This document shows positions 1-7,941 of a DNA stretch of 64,000 nt, in pieces (position 1 is the first letter of the stretch; each line of letters starts with the position of its first letter). Location of the stretch: contig CAVQIX010000004.1 in assembly GCA_963712765.1 (NCBI GenBank), forward strand, positions 186,001-250,000, written 5' to 3'. A program made the translations under genes and the position numbers. The notes below the pieces were generated by a model. That model saw only the letters and a program-made list of their open reading frames with translations, made no database searches and was not told the DNA's origin. This DNA comes from CAXMST01 sp963712765 (GTDB taxonomy: Bacteria > Actinomycetota > Thermoleophilia > Solirubrobacterales > 70-9).

Positions 1-173
1 GCGCTCCGAGCACCTGGCGTGCGATCATCGAGACGGCCGATCAGGAGGACGTGGCGGCGATCGTGATAGGCGCGCGCGGGCTCTCGGCGATCAAGGCGGC
101 GATTCTCGGCAGCGTCTCCTCGGCGGTCGCCCATCACAGCGACCGGGCTCTGCTGATCGTGCCGGACGCCTGA
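1..173 (+). CDS. Universal stress protein, C-terminal fragment (5' end outside window)
   Basis: The last 56 codons of a UspA-family protein, read in frame from base 3 to a TGA stop. It carries the nucleotide-binding signature GARG-x9-GS (G-x2-G-x9-G-S/T), followed by the usual terminal strand LLIVPDA. The family binds ATP or a similar nucleotide in an alpha/beta Rossmann-like fold and supports stress survival. Nothing can be said of the N-terminal part or of a second Usp domain. A second, tandem Usp gene lies 3 kb away on the other strand. Confidence 0.85.
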   Translation, partial: APSTWRAIIETADQEDVAAIVIGARGLSAIKAAILGSVSSAVAHHSDRALLIVPDA

Positions 174-181
174 GCGCGCGC

Positions 182-1246
182 TCAAGCGCGGGCGACTCCG
201 GGCAGGCGCTCCGCGAGCATGCTCGACAGTTGGCCCGTGCTTTCGGGGTCGAGGAGGTTGAGTGCGGGCAGACCGACCAGCCGGTCGATCAGGTCCCGTC
301 CAGCCTCGGTGCTGGTTGCCAGGCCGGAGATCAGATCGGGCCGGGTGCCGAAGGCGTCGATCACACCGACGACCGCATAGGGGTCGCTCGCGCAGAGGAC
401 GGTGAAACCGATCCGGTCGCCGAGGATCTCGACCGCGGTGTCACCGTTGTAGGGCTCCATGGGTGAGGCGCCGGCCTCGGCGACGACCACGTCCGGCTCC
501 CCGGCGGCGAGCATCGCCAGCAGGCCTTCCATGCTGCTCCGGAACCGGTCGCGATCGACGACGGTCGACGGCAGCCCGGCATCGACGAAGTCCGCGATCG
601 GCTCGGCCCCGGCGTCGCCCATCGAGAGGATGTCCCTGTAGCGCCCCACCCCGGTCAGCTTCGTCGCTCCGACCCGCATACCCATGCGCCGCAGGGAGCG
701 CACGATCGCCTGACCGGCGATCGTCTTGCCCGCGCTCATCGAGGTGCCGATGATCATCACCACGGGCGCGCTGAGCTCGATGGCGGGCGGGTCCCCGACG
801 CAGTCGGTCATCGCCAGCGGGGAGCCGTCCGCGATCGCGTGGCCGACGTAGTCGAGGTCAGCGGGACGACTGCGGCCCGCGGCGACTGAGGTGCAGCGGC
901 CGATTACGCCGGCAGCGTTGAGGGCGTTGACGCGACCATCGTCGCCGATTCGCGCCCAGTCGCCGACCAGATCCAGCGTTGCGGCGCGGCGGCCAAACGC
1001 CCCGAGCAAGAGGTCTCCGCCGAGCAGCTCGACGATCCTCCCGCTCGGCACCTCGACCCGCATCGGAGCGGATGAGGGGGGCAGCTCGGCGAGGACGTAG
1101 TCACCGCTCCTCCATTCTTCGCGTGGCCTTGCCTCCACCGAGAGATCGCGATCCTCGAATCCGGCGATCCGGGCGACCGAACCGATCACCACCCGGCGAT
1201 CCCCGCAGGCGGAGGTCGCCGTGCGGTCGGGGCCGGCGACGATCAT
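182..1246 (-). CDS. DUF1611 family P-loop protein (DgcN-like)
   Basis: 354 residues with an N-terminal domain (about 1-155) and a C-terminal P-loop domain whose Walker A is GTSMSAGKT (residues 167-175); this layout is that of DUF1611. Some members (DgcN) are reported to act as D-glutamate N-acetyltransferases in D-amino-acid catabolism; whether this one does is inference. Its ATG overlaps the stop of the upstream M20 hydrolase gene by four bases (ATGA), so the two are translationally coupled, and a flavin reductase gene lies upstream of both. An M20 deacylase beside a DUF1611 protein fits a route that acylates and deacylates an amino acid. No DgcA-like racemase gene lies in the window. Confidence 0.75.
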   Translation of the reverse strand: MIVAGPDRTATSACGDRRVVIGSVARIAGFEDRDLSVEARPREEWRSGDYVLAELPPSSAPMRVEVPSGRIVELLGGDLLLGAFGRRAATLDLVGDWARIGDDGRVNALNAAGVIGRCTSVAAGRSRPADLDYVGHAIADGSPLAMTDCVGDPPAIELSAPVVMIIGTSMSAGKTIAGQAIVRSLRRMGMRVGATKLTGVGRYRDILSMGDAGAEPIADFVDAGLPSTVVDRDRFRSSMEGLLAMLAAGEPDVVVAEAGASPMEPYNGDTAVEILGDRIGFTVLCASDPYAVVGVIDAFGTRPDLISGLATSTEAGRDLIDRLVGLPALNLLDPESTGQLSSMLAERLPGVARA

Positions 1247-2448
1247 CGCTGCGAATCCGTGGTGAGCAGACCCGCGAGCAGGGCCGCCCGCTCATGCATG
1301 CTCTCGATCAGGACGTGCTCGTGGTCGGCGTGTGCCCCGTCGCCGACCGCGCCGAGTCCGTCGAGCGTGGCGGTCAGGCCGCTGGTCAGATTACCGTCGG
1401 AGGCGCCGCCGACCGTGGCTTCCTCGAGGGGGATTTTGAGCTCGCCGGCCACGCCTTGGGCGCGCTTCCAGAGATCGCGGTTCCGGGGAGTGTGCTCGAG
1501 CGGCGGGCGATCGAAGCCGCCCTCGATCCGGAGCTCGATCGTCGGGTCGCTGGGCTCGAGACCCTTCACCCCGGCCTCGAGCTCCTCGGCGTCGGCGCCG
1601 GTGAGGACCCTGACCTCAACCTTCGCTGTGGCTTCAGGTGCGATCACGTTCGTGCTCATCCCCCCATCGATGGTGCCGACGTTCACCGTGATCCCGCGCT
1701 CGCGGTCGTTGAGGGCGAACAGGGACTGGATCAGATGCGACGCCTCCAGGATCGCGCTCGCGCCGCGCTCTGGCTCGATCCCGGCGTGAGAAGCCCGGCC
1801 GTGGATGGTGATCGTGAACCGCCCGATTCCCTTTCGGGCCGTCTTCAATTTCCCCGACGGCCCGTAGGAGGGCTCGAGAACCAGCGCGTGCCGGGCCTCG
1901 GCGGCGAGCGGCAGCAGGCGCTCACGCGAGTCCGGGCTCCCGACCTCCTCATCCGGATTGATGAAGAACGAGACCGGCGCCGTGAGCTCGAGGCCGAAGC
2001 GCTCGATCGCCTCGAGCGCGAAGATCGCCTGCACCAGCCCACCCTTCATGTCGTAGGTGCCGGGACCGTGCAGGCGCTCGCCTTCGATCCGGACCGGCAT
2101 CCGCTCGAGCGTGCCTCGAGGCCAGACCGTGTCGATGTGACCGATCAGAAGCTGGTCCGCCACCGCCCCGCCGGCCGCGGCCGCGCTTGGCTCCGAGTAG
2201 GCGAGCAGGCAGTCACCTGCCGGGCCGAGCGGGAGCAGACGACTCTCGAAGCCGAGTGCATCGAGCCGCGAGGAGACCATCGCCAGCGCTCCGCGCAGCC
2301 CCTCGTGATCCCCCGTCGGGGACTCGGCCTCGGCCAGCGTCCTGAGCAGCTCGACCATCTCGGGGGTCCGGGCCGAGAGCCATTGCCTGATCTCTGAGAC
2401 GGACGCCTTGCCGGCGCCGGGATCAGCAGCGAGGTCGGCCACCGCCAC
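1243..2448 (-). CDS. M20 family metallohydrolase (carboxypeptidase G2 / glutamate carboxypeptidase type)
   Basis: 401 residues from a GTG start. The M20 di-zinc site is visible: GHIDTVW (His104, Asp106), YDMKGG (Asp133 bridging ligand), PDEEVGS (Glu167 base, Glu168 ligand), LEPS (Glu192) and a C-terminal HADHEH. The dimerisation domain motif ASHAG (His221) is present. Family members hydrolyse peptide or N-acyl amino-acid bonds, often releasing C-terminal glutamate; the substrate here is not known. The gene starts 5 nt after the flavin reductase stop and overlaps the DUF1611 gene by 4 nt, making it the middle gene of a three-gene leftward operon. No signal peptide is seen, so it is probably cytoplasmic. 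Confidence 0.88.
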   Translation of the reverse strand: MAVADLAADPGAGKASVSEIRQWLSARTPEMVELLRTLAEAESPTGDHEGLRGALAMVSSRLDALGFESRLLPLGPAGDCLLAYSEPSAAAAGGAVADQLLIGHIDTVWPRGTLERMPVRIEGERLHGPGTYDMKGGLVQAIFALEAIERFGLELTAPVSFFINPDEEVGSPDSRERLLPLAAEARHALVLEPSYGPSGKLKTARKGIGRFTITIHGRASHAGIEPERGASAILEASHLIQSLFALNDRERGITVNVGTIDGGMSTNVIAPEATAKVEVRVLTGADAEELEAGVKGLEPSDPTIELRIEGGFDRPPLEHTPRNRDLWKRAQGVAGELKIPLEEATVGGASDGNLTSGLTATLDGLGAVGDGAHADHEHVLIESMHERAALLAGLLTTDSQR

Positions 2449-2453
2449 CCGGC

Positions 2454-3086
2454 TCAGCGGCGGAAGTCCGCCGGATAGGGAAACGAGTAGGTCTCGCGGA
2501 TTGCGGCCACCCGTCCGGGACTCACGTAGGCGAGGAGAGGCGAGGTCTCGAGCAGCTCGGCGTCGTCGCTCTCGGAGGCCCTGAGGAAGGCCTCGTCGAC
2601 CGACGCGGCGACGATCCTGCCCGCGATCAGGGTGTCCTCGTCGAAGCCTTCGACGACCCGCTCAAGCTCGCATTCGAGCCACAGATAGGCCCCGTCCAAG
2701 AGGACACCCTCGACCTGGGTGGCGGGATGTACCGCCAGCGGCTCGAGGCTCGGCTTCGAGCCCGTCGCACTCCGCGGCCCTGCCGCGAGGCTGGCTTCGA
2801 TCAGCTGCTCCGGAGTCGGGAAGCTGACCGTGAACTGGCCGGAGGCCTCGGCGTTGCGCTGAGTCGCGTGGCTGGGACGGCAGACGAAACAGAAGCGATT
2901 CGCGCGGCCGAGGGGCGTTGCCATGTGCTTGGGGGCGAGATCGTGACCACCGTCCGGCTCGATCGTGCCGACGATCGTCAGTGGGGCAACCGTGAAGAAC
3001 CGGTCCCAGATCGGCGTGCTCAGGGAGAGCTCGACCGGCGCAGCATCAGCGATCTCGGGGTGACTACCGGCAGGGTCTGGGGCCAT
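2454..3086 (-). CDS. Flavin reductase family protein (FMN-binding split barrel)
   Basis: 210 residues. The pattern VGTIEPDGGHDLAPKHM, followed by FCFVCRPSH-x-T-x-RN and FTVSF, is that of the flavin reductase-like domain (flavoredoxin type), which binds FMN and reduces flavins or acts on small aromatic or imine substrates. The C-terminal segment with GRIVAAS and LAYVSPGR also fits. It is the first gene of the leftward operon with the M20 hydrolase and DUF1611 genes. The ATG at 3086 lies 6 nt downstream of TAGCGT, so the transcript is probably leaderless. Its electron donor and substrate cannot be read from sequence. Confidence 0.85.
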   Translation of the reverse strand: MAPDPAGSHPEIADAAPVELSLSTPIWDRFFTVAPLTIVGTIEPDGGHDLAPKHMATPLGRANRFCFVCRPSHATQRNAEASGQFTVSFPTPEQLIEASLAAGPRSATGSKPSLEPLAVHPATQVEGVLLDGAYLWLECELERVVEGFDEDTLIAGRIVAASVDEAFLRASESDDAELLETSPLLAYVSPGRVAAIRETYSFPYPADFRR

Positions 3087-3092
3087 GGCACG

Positions 3093-3098
3093 ACGCTA
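3093..3098 (-). promoter_or_regulatory. -10 element TAGCGT, leaderless start of flavin reductase operon
   Basis: TAGCGT on the minus strand ends 6 nt before the ATG at 3086, so transcription should start at the start codon. No Shine-Dalgarno sequence is present. Confidence 0.6.
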
Positions 3099-3185
3099 CG
3101 CGGGCGGCCGGGAACGCGCATCGGCACTTGCACCGCAACCGGAGTCGGTGTGAAGTACGGACGCCCGCCGCCGCTCGACGCCGGA

Positions 3186-3977
3186 CTAGCCGCCGACGGC
3201 CGACATCGATGGCGCAACGACCAGCAGCGGCCAGCGGGCGAGCGAAGCGATCTCGGACGTGGCGCTGCCGGTGAGCCAACTGGCGACCGGTCCATGTCCG
3301 TGGGTGCCGATCACCATCAGATCGACATCCTCGGGGTCCACGGTACGGAGTCCGTCGAGCTCGGGCGTCACCTCCCGCGGAGCCTCGGCGCCAATCCGGT
3401 CCGCGAGCGCGAGCGCGACAGCCGACGCGGCCTCTCCTTCCTCGGAGTCGTCGACGGCGACGCAGAGTCGCTCGATGGAGCCGTTTGCGGACGCCGTCGC
3501 ATAGCCGCTCGGAGCGACCGCGACCGGAACCGGGGATTCTGCGATCACCCTTCGGCCGGTGCTGCCGGGCAGGACGCGGCCGAGGGAGCCGCGGTGGGTC
3601 GGTCCGACGACGATCAGCCCGGCGTCCTCGGAGCGGGCAACATCGACCAGCGCGTGTGCCGCGGGCTCGGCAAGAGCGCGGGCTCTCGCCGGCGGGCTCG
3701 TCGGCAGTCGCGCCAGCATCTGGCGGGCGGAACGCAACACAGGGTCTGTCGCGCGGCCAAGCTCGTCGTCTCGGATTCCTCCCGAGGGCGGCGGAGGTAT
3801 GCCGGGCGCAGCGGCGGCGAGGATCAGTTCGGCGCCCAGAGAGAGCGCGAGCCGCGCCGCCAGCGCGACCGCGTCATCGCTGCGATCGCTGCCGTCGCAG
3901 CCCACCACGACCGCGGCGGCGGCATCGGGTGCATCCCCCTCCCCGCCATCAGCGGCGCGATCGTCAAGCTCGGCCAT
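3186..3977 (-). CDS. Tandem universal stress protein (second domain shortened)
   Basis: 263 residues from the ATG at 3977. The first Usp domain (about residues 20-155) starts VVVGCDGSDRSDDAV and ends with the nucleotide motif GPTHRG-x8-GSTG. The second domain starts LCVAVDDSEEGEAAS and ends GTHGHG-x8-GSATS, but is only about 95 residues long because the central helix-strand part is largely missing. A GTG two codons upstream (3983) would lengthen the protein, but TAGCCT ends exactly 6 nt before 3977, favouring the ATG. It is monocistronic and divergent from the DUF1385 gene. Role: nucleotide-dependent stress survival; partner unknown. Confidence 0.85.
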   Translation of the reverse strand: MAELDDRAADGGEGDAPDAAAAVVVGCDGSDRSDDAVALAARLALSLGAELILAAAAPGIPPPPSGGIRDDELGRATDPVLRSARQMLARLPTSPPARARALAEPAAHALVDVARSEDAGLIVVGPTHRGSLGRVLPGSTGRRVIAESPVPVAVAPSGYATASANGSIERLCVAVDDSEEGEAASAVALALADRIGAEAPREVTPELDGLRTVDPEDVDLMVIGTHGHGPVASWLTGSATSEIASLARWPLLVVAPSMSAVGG

Positions 3978-3983
3978 GAGCAC

Positions 3984-3989
3984 AGGCTA
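3984..3989 (-). promoter_or_regulatory. -10 element TAGCCT, decides the start of the tandem Usp gene
   Basis: TAGCCT ends 6 nt before the ATG at 3977. The alternative GTG at 3983 would fall between the -10 and the expected transcription start, so it is unlikely to be used. Confidence 0.6.
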
Positions 3990-4090
3990 GAGGCCGGCGC
4001 GCGGCGCGTATACGAGGGGCGACGCGGTACGGAGGCAGGGATAACTACTTAAACGCGCGCTCCGACAACCGCCCGGACTCCGGCGTGGGC

Positions 4091-4096
4091 TACCCT
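4091..4096 (+). promoter_or_regulatory. -10 element TACCCT, leaderless start of DUF1385 gene
   Basis: TACCCT ends 6 nt before the ATG at 4103. An in-frame GTG at 4085 lies upstream of this hexamer and would not be on the transcript. Confidence 0.6.
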
Positions 4097-4102
4097 CGGC
4101 GC

Positions 4103-4957
4103 ATGAGCGAAGAGCATCAGAGTCCCGGGCCGGGCTCCTCTGGCAACGGCGCCGGTCCTCAGGACCCCGACCCAATGCGCCTCGGCGGCATGGCGCTCCG
4201 CAACGGACTGCTCGTCCACGGACCGACCTCCTGGGCCGCCGCCGCCCGCAACGGCGCCGGCGAGATCGACGTCGCTTCTGGCAAGAAACCGGACTTCGGA
4301 GGCAACAGGGTCGCCAAGGTGCCCCTGCTCCGCGGTCCGATTCGCCTCGCCGAGGCGTTCGCGGTGATCCCGATCGCGCGCCGCTCCCTCCCCTCCGCGA
4401 GGCTGCCCTTCGAGGACCCGCGGGTCCTCGCCGTGGCCGGCAGTGTCTCGATCGCCAACGCGCTGTTGCGGGGCAGGGGTGGCAGCAAGAGCACGCCGGC
4501 CCGTGAGGCCGCCACCTCGGTGCTGGGCCTGCTGCCCGCGATGGTCGCCCTCAGCGGAACCGAGCTCGCCGCCTACCACGGGGTCGAGCACAAGGCGATC
4601 GCGGCCTACGAGGCCGGAAGCCGCGACCCCTCGACCGCGGCAAAGGAGCATCAGCGCTGCGGCTCAAACCTGATCGCCCCGCTGCTGGTCTTCACCGTCG
4701 CAGGCCAGGCGATCCTGGAGCGACTCCCGAACCAGCCGGGGATCGGCGCCCGCTCGCTGGCCTCGGTCGGGAGCCTCTCGCTCGCGGTCGAGGCCTTCGC
4801 CCTCGCCGAACGCCGGCCGGACTCGCCGCTGGGCCGCGCCGTGCATGCAAGCGGTCACTCGATCCAGCGCCTTTTCGCCACCCGCGAGCCAAGCCCCGAG
4901 CAGATCGAGGTCGGGGTCGCGGCAATGGACGCAATCCTCGCTGCCGAGGAGGGATAG
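4103..4957 (+). CDS. DUF1385 family protein (predicted metal-dependent membrane protein)
   Basis: 284 residues. The family pattern is clear: GGMALRNGLLVHGPTSWA near the N terminus (compare GG-x-ALIEGVMMRGP in relatives), a central hydrophobic stretch around residues 135-150, then YHGVEHKAIAAYEAG and HQRCGSNLIAP, whose His and Cys residues suggest a metal site, a second hydrophobic pair, and the terminal QRLFATREPSPEQIEV. Biochemical function is unknown. In many bacteria this gene sits near prfA/prmC; here it precedes an FtsH-like protease by 84 bp. Start chosen by the -10 at 4091-4096. Confidence 0.85.
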   Translation: MSEEHQSPGPGSSGNGAGPQDPDPMRLGGMALRNGLLVHGPTSWAAAARNGAGEIDVASGKKPDFGGNRVAKVPLLRGPIRLAEAFAVIPIARRSLPSARLPFEDPRVLAVAGSVSIANALLRGRGGSKSTPAREAATSVLGLLPAMVALSGTELAAYHGVEHKAIAAYEAGSRDPSTAAKEHQRCGSNLIAPLLVFTVAGQAILERLPNQPGIGARSLASVGSLSLAVEAFALAERRPDSPLGRAVHASGHSIQRLFATREPSPEQIEVGVAAMDAILAAEEG

Positions 4958-5041
4958 CGGGTGGCTACGCCTCAACCTCTCGGCTCGATCTCCCGATAGG
5001 AGTAGGGCCGGGGGGCGAGCGGGGGCGGGAAGGAGACGAAG

Positions 5042-6652
5042 ATGACCGCAGCAGACCTGGACAGCATCCTCTACGAGATCGAGCGCTGGCTGCCTGTGCT
5101 CACGGTGGTCTTCCTCGGCCTGCTGGTCTTCCTGATGTTCCGGACGCTCTCCGTGATGCCGAAGACGAAGCCGAAGGAGATCAAGGCCTCGAAGCGCCGG
5201 AGCGGGGTCACCTGGGACGACATCGCCGGGGTAGAGGGGACCAAGGAGGAGTTGCAGGAGGTCGTCGACTTCCTCTCCGACCCTAAGCGCTTCAAGGCTC
5301 TCGGCGCCAAGGTCCCGAAGGGGATCATGCTTCACGGGCCGCCGGGGACCGGCAAGACGATGCTCGCCAAGGCGGTCGCGCATGAGTCGGGGGCCAACTT
5401 CTTCAGCCAGTCCGCCTCGAGCTTCGTGGAGATGTTCGCCGGCCTCGGGGCGGCGAGAATCAGGCGCCTGTTCCGCGACGCCCGCGAGAACGCGCCCTCG
5501 ATTCTCTTCATCGATGAACTCGACGCCGTCGGCGCGACCCGCGGCTCCGACATCTCCGGAGAGCGCGACCAGACGCTGAACCAGCTGCTGGTCGAGATGG
5601 ACGGTTTTGAGGCGACCGACAACATCGTCGTGATGGCGGCCTCGAACCTGATCGAGAAGCTCGATCCCGCCCTGCTGAGGCCGGGCCGCTTCGATCGCCA
5701 GGTTCTGGTCCCGCCGCCCGATCTCACCGGCCGGATCGAGATCCTCGGCGTCCATACGCGGGACAAGCCCCTCGGTCAGGACGTCGATCTCAGGCGTATC
5801 GCCCAGCACACCTCCGGCCTGACCGGAGCCGATCTCGCCAACCTCTGCAACGAGGCGGCGATACAGGCAGGCCGATCGAAGCGCGAGTTCGTCGGTCAGG
5901 TGGACTTCGACAACGCCTTCGAGCGGGTGGTAGCCGGGCTGCAGAGCCGCAAGGTGATCAACGATCACGAGAAGAGCGTCGTCGCCTGGCATGAGGCGGG
6001 CCACGCGCTCATCTCGGAGCTCCTGCCCACGGTCGACAAGGTCCAGAAGGTCTCGATCGTCCCCCGCGGCAAGGCGCTCGGGTACACCCTCAACCTGCCG
6101 GAGGAGGACCGTTACCTGAAGACGCGCGACGAGCTGGTCGACGTGATGAAGGTCCTGCTCGGTGGGCGGGTGGCCGAGCAGATCACCTTCGGCAAGGTCA
6201 CGACCGGGGCGGCCGACGATCTCGCAAAGGTGACCCAGGTGGCACGCGGCATGGTCTACCACTACGGGATGGGAACCTCCATCCGCTCCCACCAGGTCCC
6301 CGCCGATGACTGGAACGTCTCCGAGATGATGCGCCAGCGCCGCGACGAGGAGGTCACCGACATCGCTGAGGAGGCCTATCGCGGGGCTCACCGGCTGCTC
6401 AGCGACCACCGCGACCTGCTCGATGAGATCGCGGAGCGGCTGCTGGTGGCGGAGTCGATCGACCACGAAGAGATCGCCGGGATCATGGCCGGTCGCCGCC
6501 TCGAGGAACCCCTCGACTCGGAGGTCGGCGACGCGGATGAGCCCCCCGCCACGATCGAGGCCAAGGTCTCCCCTGGTGAGCCCGTGAGGGCGAGTGAGAC
6601 ATCGCCCCAGCGGCACTCCACAAGCCGGCCACCTCCCGAACCCGAGAGCTAG
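5042..6652 (+). CDS. FtsH-like membrane AAA+ zinc protease, short form
   Basis: 536 residues with a strong Shine-Dalgarno (GGAAGGAGA) before ATG. One transmembrane segment (about 17-37) leads directly into the AAA+ module: Walker A GPPGTGKT (99-106), Walker B ILFIDELDA (154-162), and LLRPGRFDR (second region of homology). The M41 peptidase domain has HEAGH (317-321) and the third zinc ligand Asp393 in TTGAADD. FtsH degrades membrane and short-lived cytosolic proteins. Oddities: the periplasmic domain and second membrane helix are missing, and the pore loop reads FAGLG instead of the usual FVGVG. It is therefore probably a paralogue rather than the housekeeping FtsH. Confidence 0.9.
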   Translation: MTAADLDSILYEIERWLPVLTVVFLGLLVFLMFRTLSVMPKTKPKEIKASKRRSGVTWDDIAGVEGTKEELQEVVDFLSDPKRFKALGAKVPKGIMLHGPPGTGKTMLAKAVAHESGANFFSQSASSFVEMFAGLGAARIRRLFRDARENAPSILFIDELDAVGATRGSDISGERDQTLNQLLVEMDGFEATDNIVVMAASNLIEKLDPALLRPGRFDRQVLVPPPDLTGRIEILGVHTRDKPLGQDVDLRRIAQHTSGLTGADLANLCNEAAIQAGRSKREFVGQVDFDNAFERVVAGLQSRKVINDHEKSVVAWHEAGHALISELLPTVDKVQKVSIVPRGKALGYTLNLPEEDRYLKTRDELVDVMKVLLGGRVAEQITFGKVTTGAADDLAKVTQVARGMVYHYGMGTSIRSHQVPADDWNVSEMMRQRRDEEVTDIAEEAYRGAHRLLSDHRDLLDEIAERLLVAESIDHEEIAGIMAGRRLEEPLDSEVGDADEPPATIEAKVSPGEPVRASETSPQRHSTSRPPPEPES

Positions 6653-6691
6653 CCGCGACGGCCGCGATGGCCGCCGTCCGGCCACGCTCAA

Positions 6692-6697
6692 TAGACT
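6692..6697 (+). promoter_or_regulatory. -10 element TAGACT, leaderless start of epimerase operon
   Basis: TAGACT ends 7 nt before the GTG at 6705. It lies just after the FtsH-like gene, giving the epimerase operon its own promoter. Confidence 0.55.
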
Positions 6698-6704
6698 GCG
6701 CCGC

Positions 6705-7115
6705 GTGCTTGACCGAATCGATCACATCGGCGTTGCCGTCGAAGACCTCGACGCGGCGATCGCCCTCTACGAGGAGACCTTGCAGATGCCCCTCGTACAC
6801 CGCGAGACGGTCACCGATCAGGGCGTCGAAGCCGTACTGCTGGACGTCGGTGACGGCCACGTGGAGCTGCTGCGCCCGCTCGGCCCCGAGACCCCGGTGG
6901 GGAAGTTCATCGCCAGGAAAGGGGGCGGCCTGCACCACGTTGCCTACGCCGTCGGGGACATCGAGGCGACGCTCGCGAAGCTTGCCGGGGCAGGCGTTGA
7001 GCTGATCGACTCGGAGCCCAGGATCGGGATCCGCGGCAGCAGAGTCGCCTTCGTTCACCCGCGCTCCACCGGCAGCGTGCTGACCGAGATCGTCCAGCCG
7101 GCGGAGGATCACTAG
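6705..7115 (+). CDS. mce: Methylmalonyl-CoA epimerase (VOC family)
   Basis: 136 residues from a GTG start chosen by the -10 at 6692-6697; any longer frame runs into the FtsH-like gene. Two vicinal-oxygen-chelate modules are visible: RIDHIGVAVEDLDAAIALYE and GGGLHHVAYAVGDIEATL, with metal ligands in DHIG, VELL, LHHV and the terminal LTEIVQP. The enzyme interconverts (R)- and (S)-methylmalonyl-CoA, linking propionyl-CoA breakdown (odd-chain fatty acids, branched amino acids) to succinyl-CoA. No mutase gene is in the window. Two bases separate it from the next small gene. Confidence 0.92.
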   Translation: MLDRIDHIGVAVEDLDAAIALYEETLQMPLVHRETVTDQGVEAVLLDVGDGHVELLRPLGPETPVGKFIARKGGGLHHVAYAVGDIEATLAKLAGAGVELIDSEPRIGIRGSRVAFVHPRSTGSVLTEIVQPAEDH

Positions 7116-7117
7116 CG

Positions 7118-7333
7118 ATGGCTGAGGGAACCAAGATCGAGGTCGGATTCGTGGGCCACCAGGTGATAACCCTGAAACTGGCCGACGAGGAGCTCAGCGA
7201 GCTGCGGAAGGATCTCGGCGACGGCGGCTGGGTGACCGTGGAGACCGATGACGGAGAGGTCGACCTCGACCTCGGCAAGGTTGCCTTCGTCCGCATCGCC
7301 TCGGGCGCTCACTCAGTGGGCTTCGGAGCTTGA
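7118..7333 (+). CDS. Small conserved-looking protein of unknown function
   Basis: 71 residues, acidic, without membrane segment or signal peptide. The sequence alternates strands and one helix (LADEELSELRKDLGDGG, then WVTVETDDGEVDLDLGKVAFVRI), suggesting a small beta-rich fold, loosely like the actinobacterial DUF3107 type; that resemblance is weak. It starts 2 nt after the epimerase stop and overlaps the following methyltransferase start by four bases (TTGA), so it is clearly translated in the middle of a three-gene operon. Confidence 0.7.
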   Translation: MAEGTKIEVGFVGHQVITLKLADEELSELRKDLGDGGWVTVETDDGEVDLDLGKVAFVRIASGAHSVGFGA

Positions 7334-7941
7334 GGCGGCTCGCCGCACTCGCCGTGCTGGCGGTCGGGGCGGCGGCCCTGTGGTGGCGGAAGAACCCCTC
7401 CGCCTGCCCCTACTCGCAGCGGTTCTGGGTCGGCGCGCCGCACCCGCTGATCACACGTGATCGCCTGCACGAGGTGCTGGCGCCCACGCCCGGTGAGCAG
7501 ATGCTCGAGATCGGGCCGGGCACCGGCTATTACACGCTCGAGATGGCGAGTTGGATCGCCCCAGGCGGCGAGCTCGCGATCTTCGACATCCAGCAGGAGA
7601 TGCTCGACCACACGCTCAGGCGAGCCGGCGAGCGCGGGTTGGAGAACATCAGTCCAACCCTGGGCGACGCCCGCGAACTGCCCTACGAGGACACGAGCTT
7701 TGACTCCGTGATGCTGACCACGACCCTCGGCGAGATCCCGGAGCCCGAGCGTGCGATCGCCGAGATCGCCCGCGTCCTGCGGCCCGGCGGGCGCCTCGTC
7801 GTCGGTGAGCTCTTCGGCGATCCTCACTTCACTACCCCCGGACGCCTCGAACAGCTCGGCACGGACGCCGGCCTCTCGTTCGAGCAACGCTCCGGCCCCT
7901 GGATCGGCTACTTCGCGCTGCTGCGGAAGCCTCCGGCCTAG
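7330..7941 (+). CDS. Membrane-anchored class I SAM-dependent methyltransferase
   Basis: 203 residues from a TTG start that overlaps the preceding stop (TTGA). One N-terminal hydrophobic helix (about 3-19, LAALAVLAVGAAALWW) is followed by a UbiE/Methyltransf_11 type domain: LEIGPGTGYYTLEMA (motif I), ELAIFDIQQEMLD, a conserved acidic motif DSVMLTTTLGEIPEPERA and RVLRPGGRLVVGE. Substrate unknown; the membrane anchor suggests a lipid or quinone-like molecule. Third gene of the epimerase operon, whose end is marked by a 22-bp palindrome overlapping the stop codon. Confidence 0.85.
   Translation: MRRLAALAVLAVGAAALWWRKNPSACPYSQRFWVGAPHPLITRDRLHEVLAPTPGEQMLEIGPGTGYYTLEMASWIAPGGELAIFDIQQEMLDHTLRRAGERGLENISPTLGDARELPYEDTSFDSVMLTTTLGEIPEPERAIAEIARVLRPGGRLVVGELFGDPHFTTPGRLEQLGTDAGLSFEQRSGPWIGYFALLRKPPA

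Noticed and set aside
979..2397. 472-codon open frame on the + strand
   Set aside because: Antisense shadow of the M20 hydrolase and DUF1611 genes; Arg/Gly/Asp-rich translation with no domain, whereas the minus strand has clear catalytic motifs.
4664..6691. 675-codon open frame on the minus strand
   Set aside because: Shadow of the FtsH-like gene; no recognisable motif, typical high-GC antisense frame.
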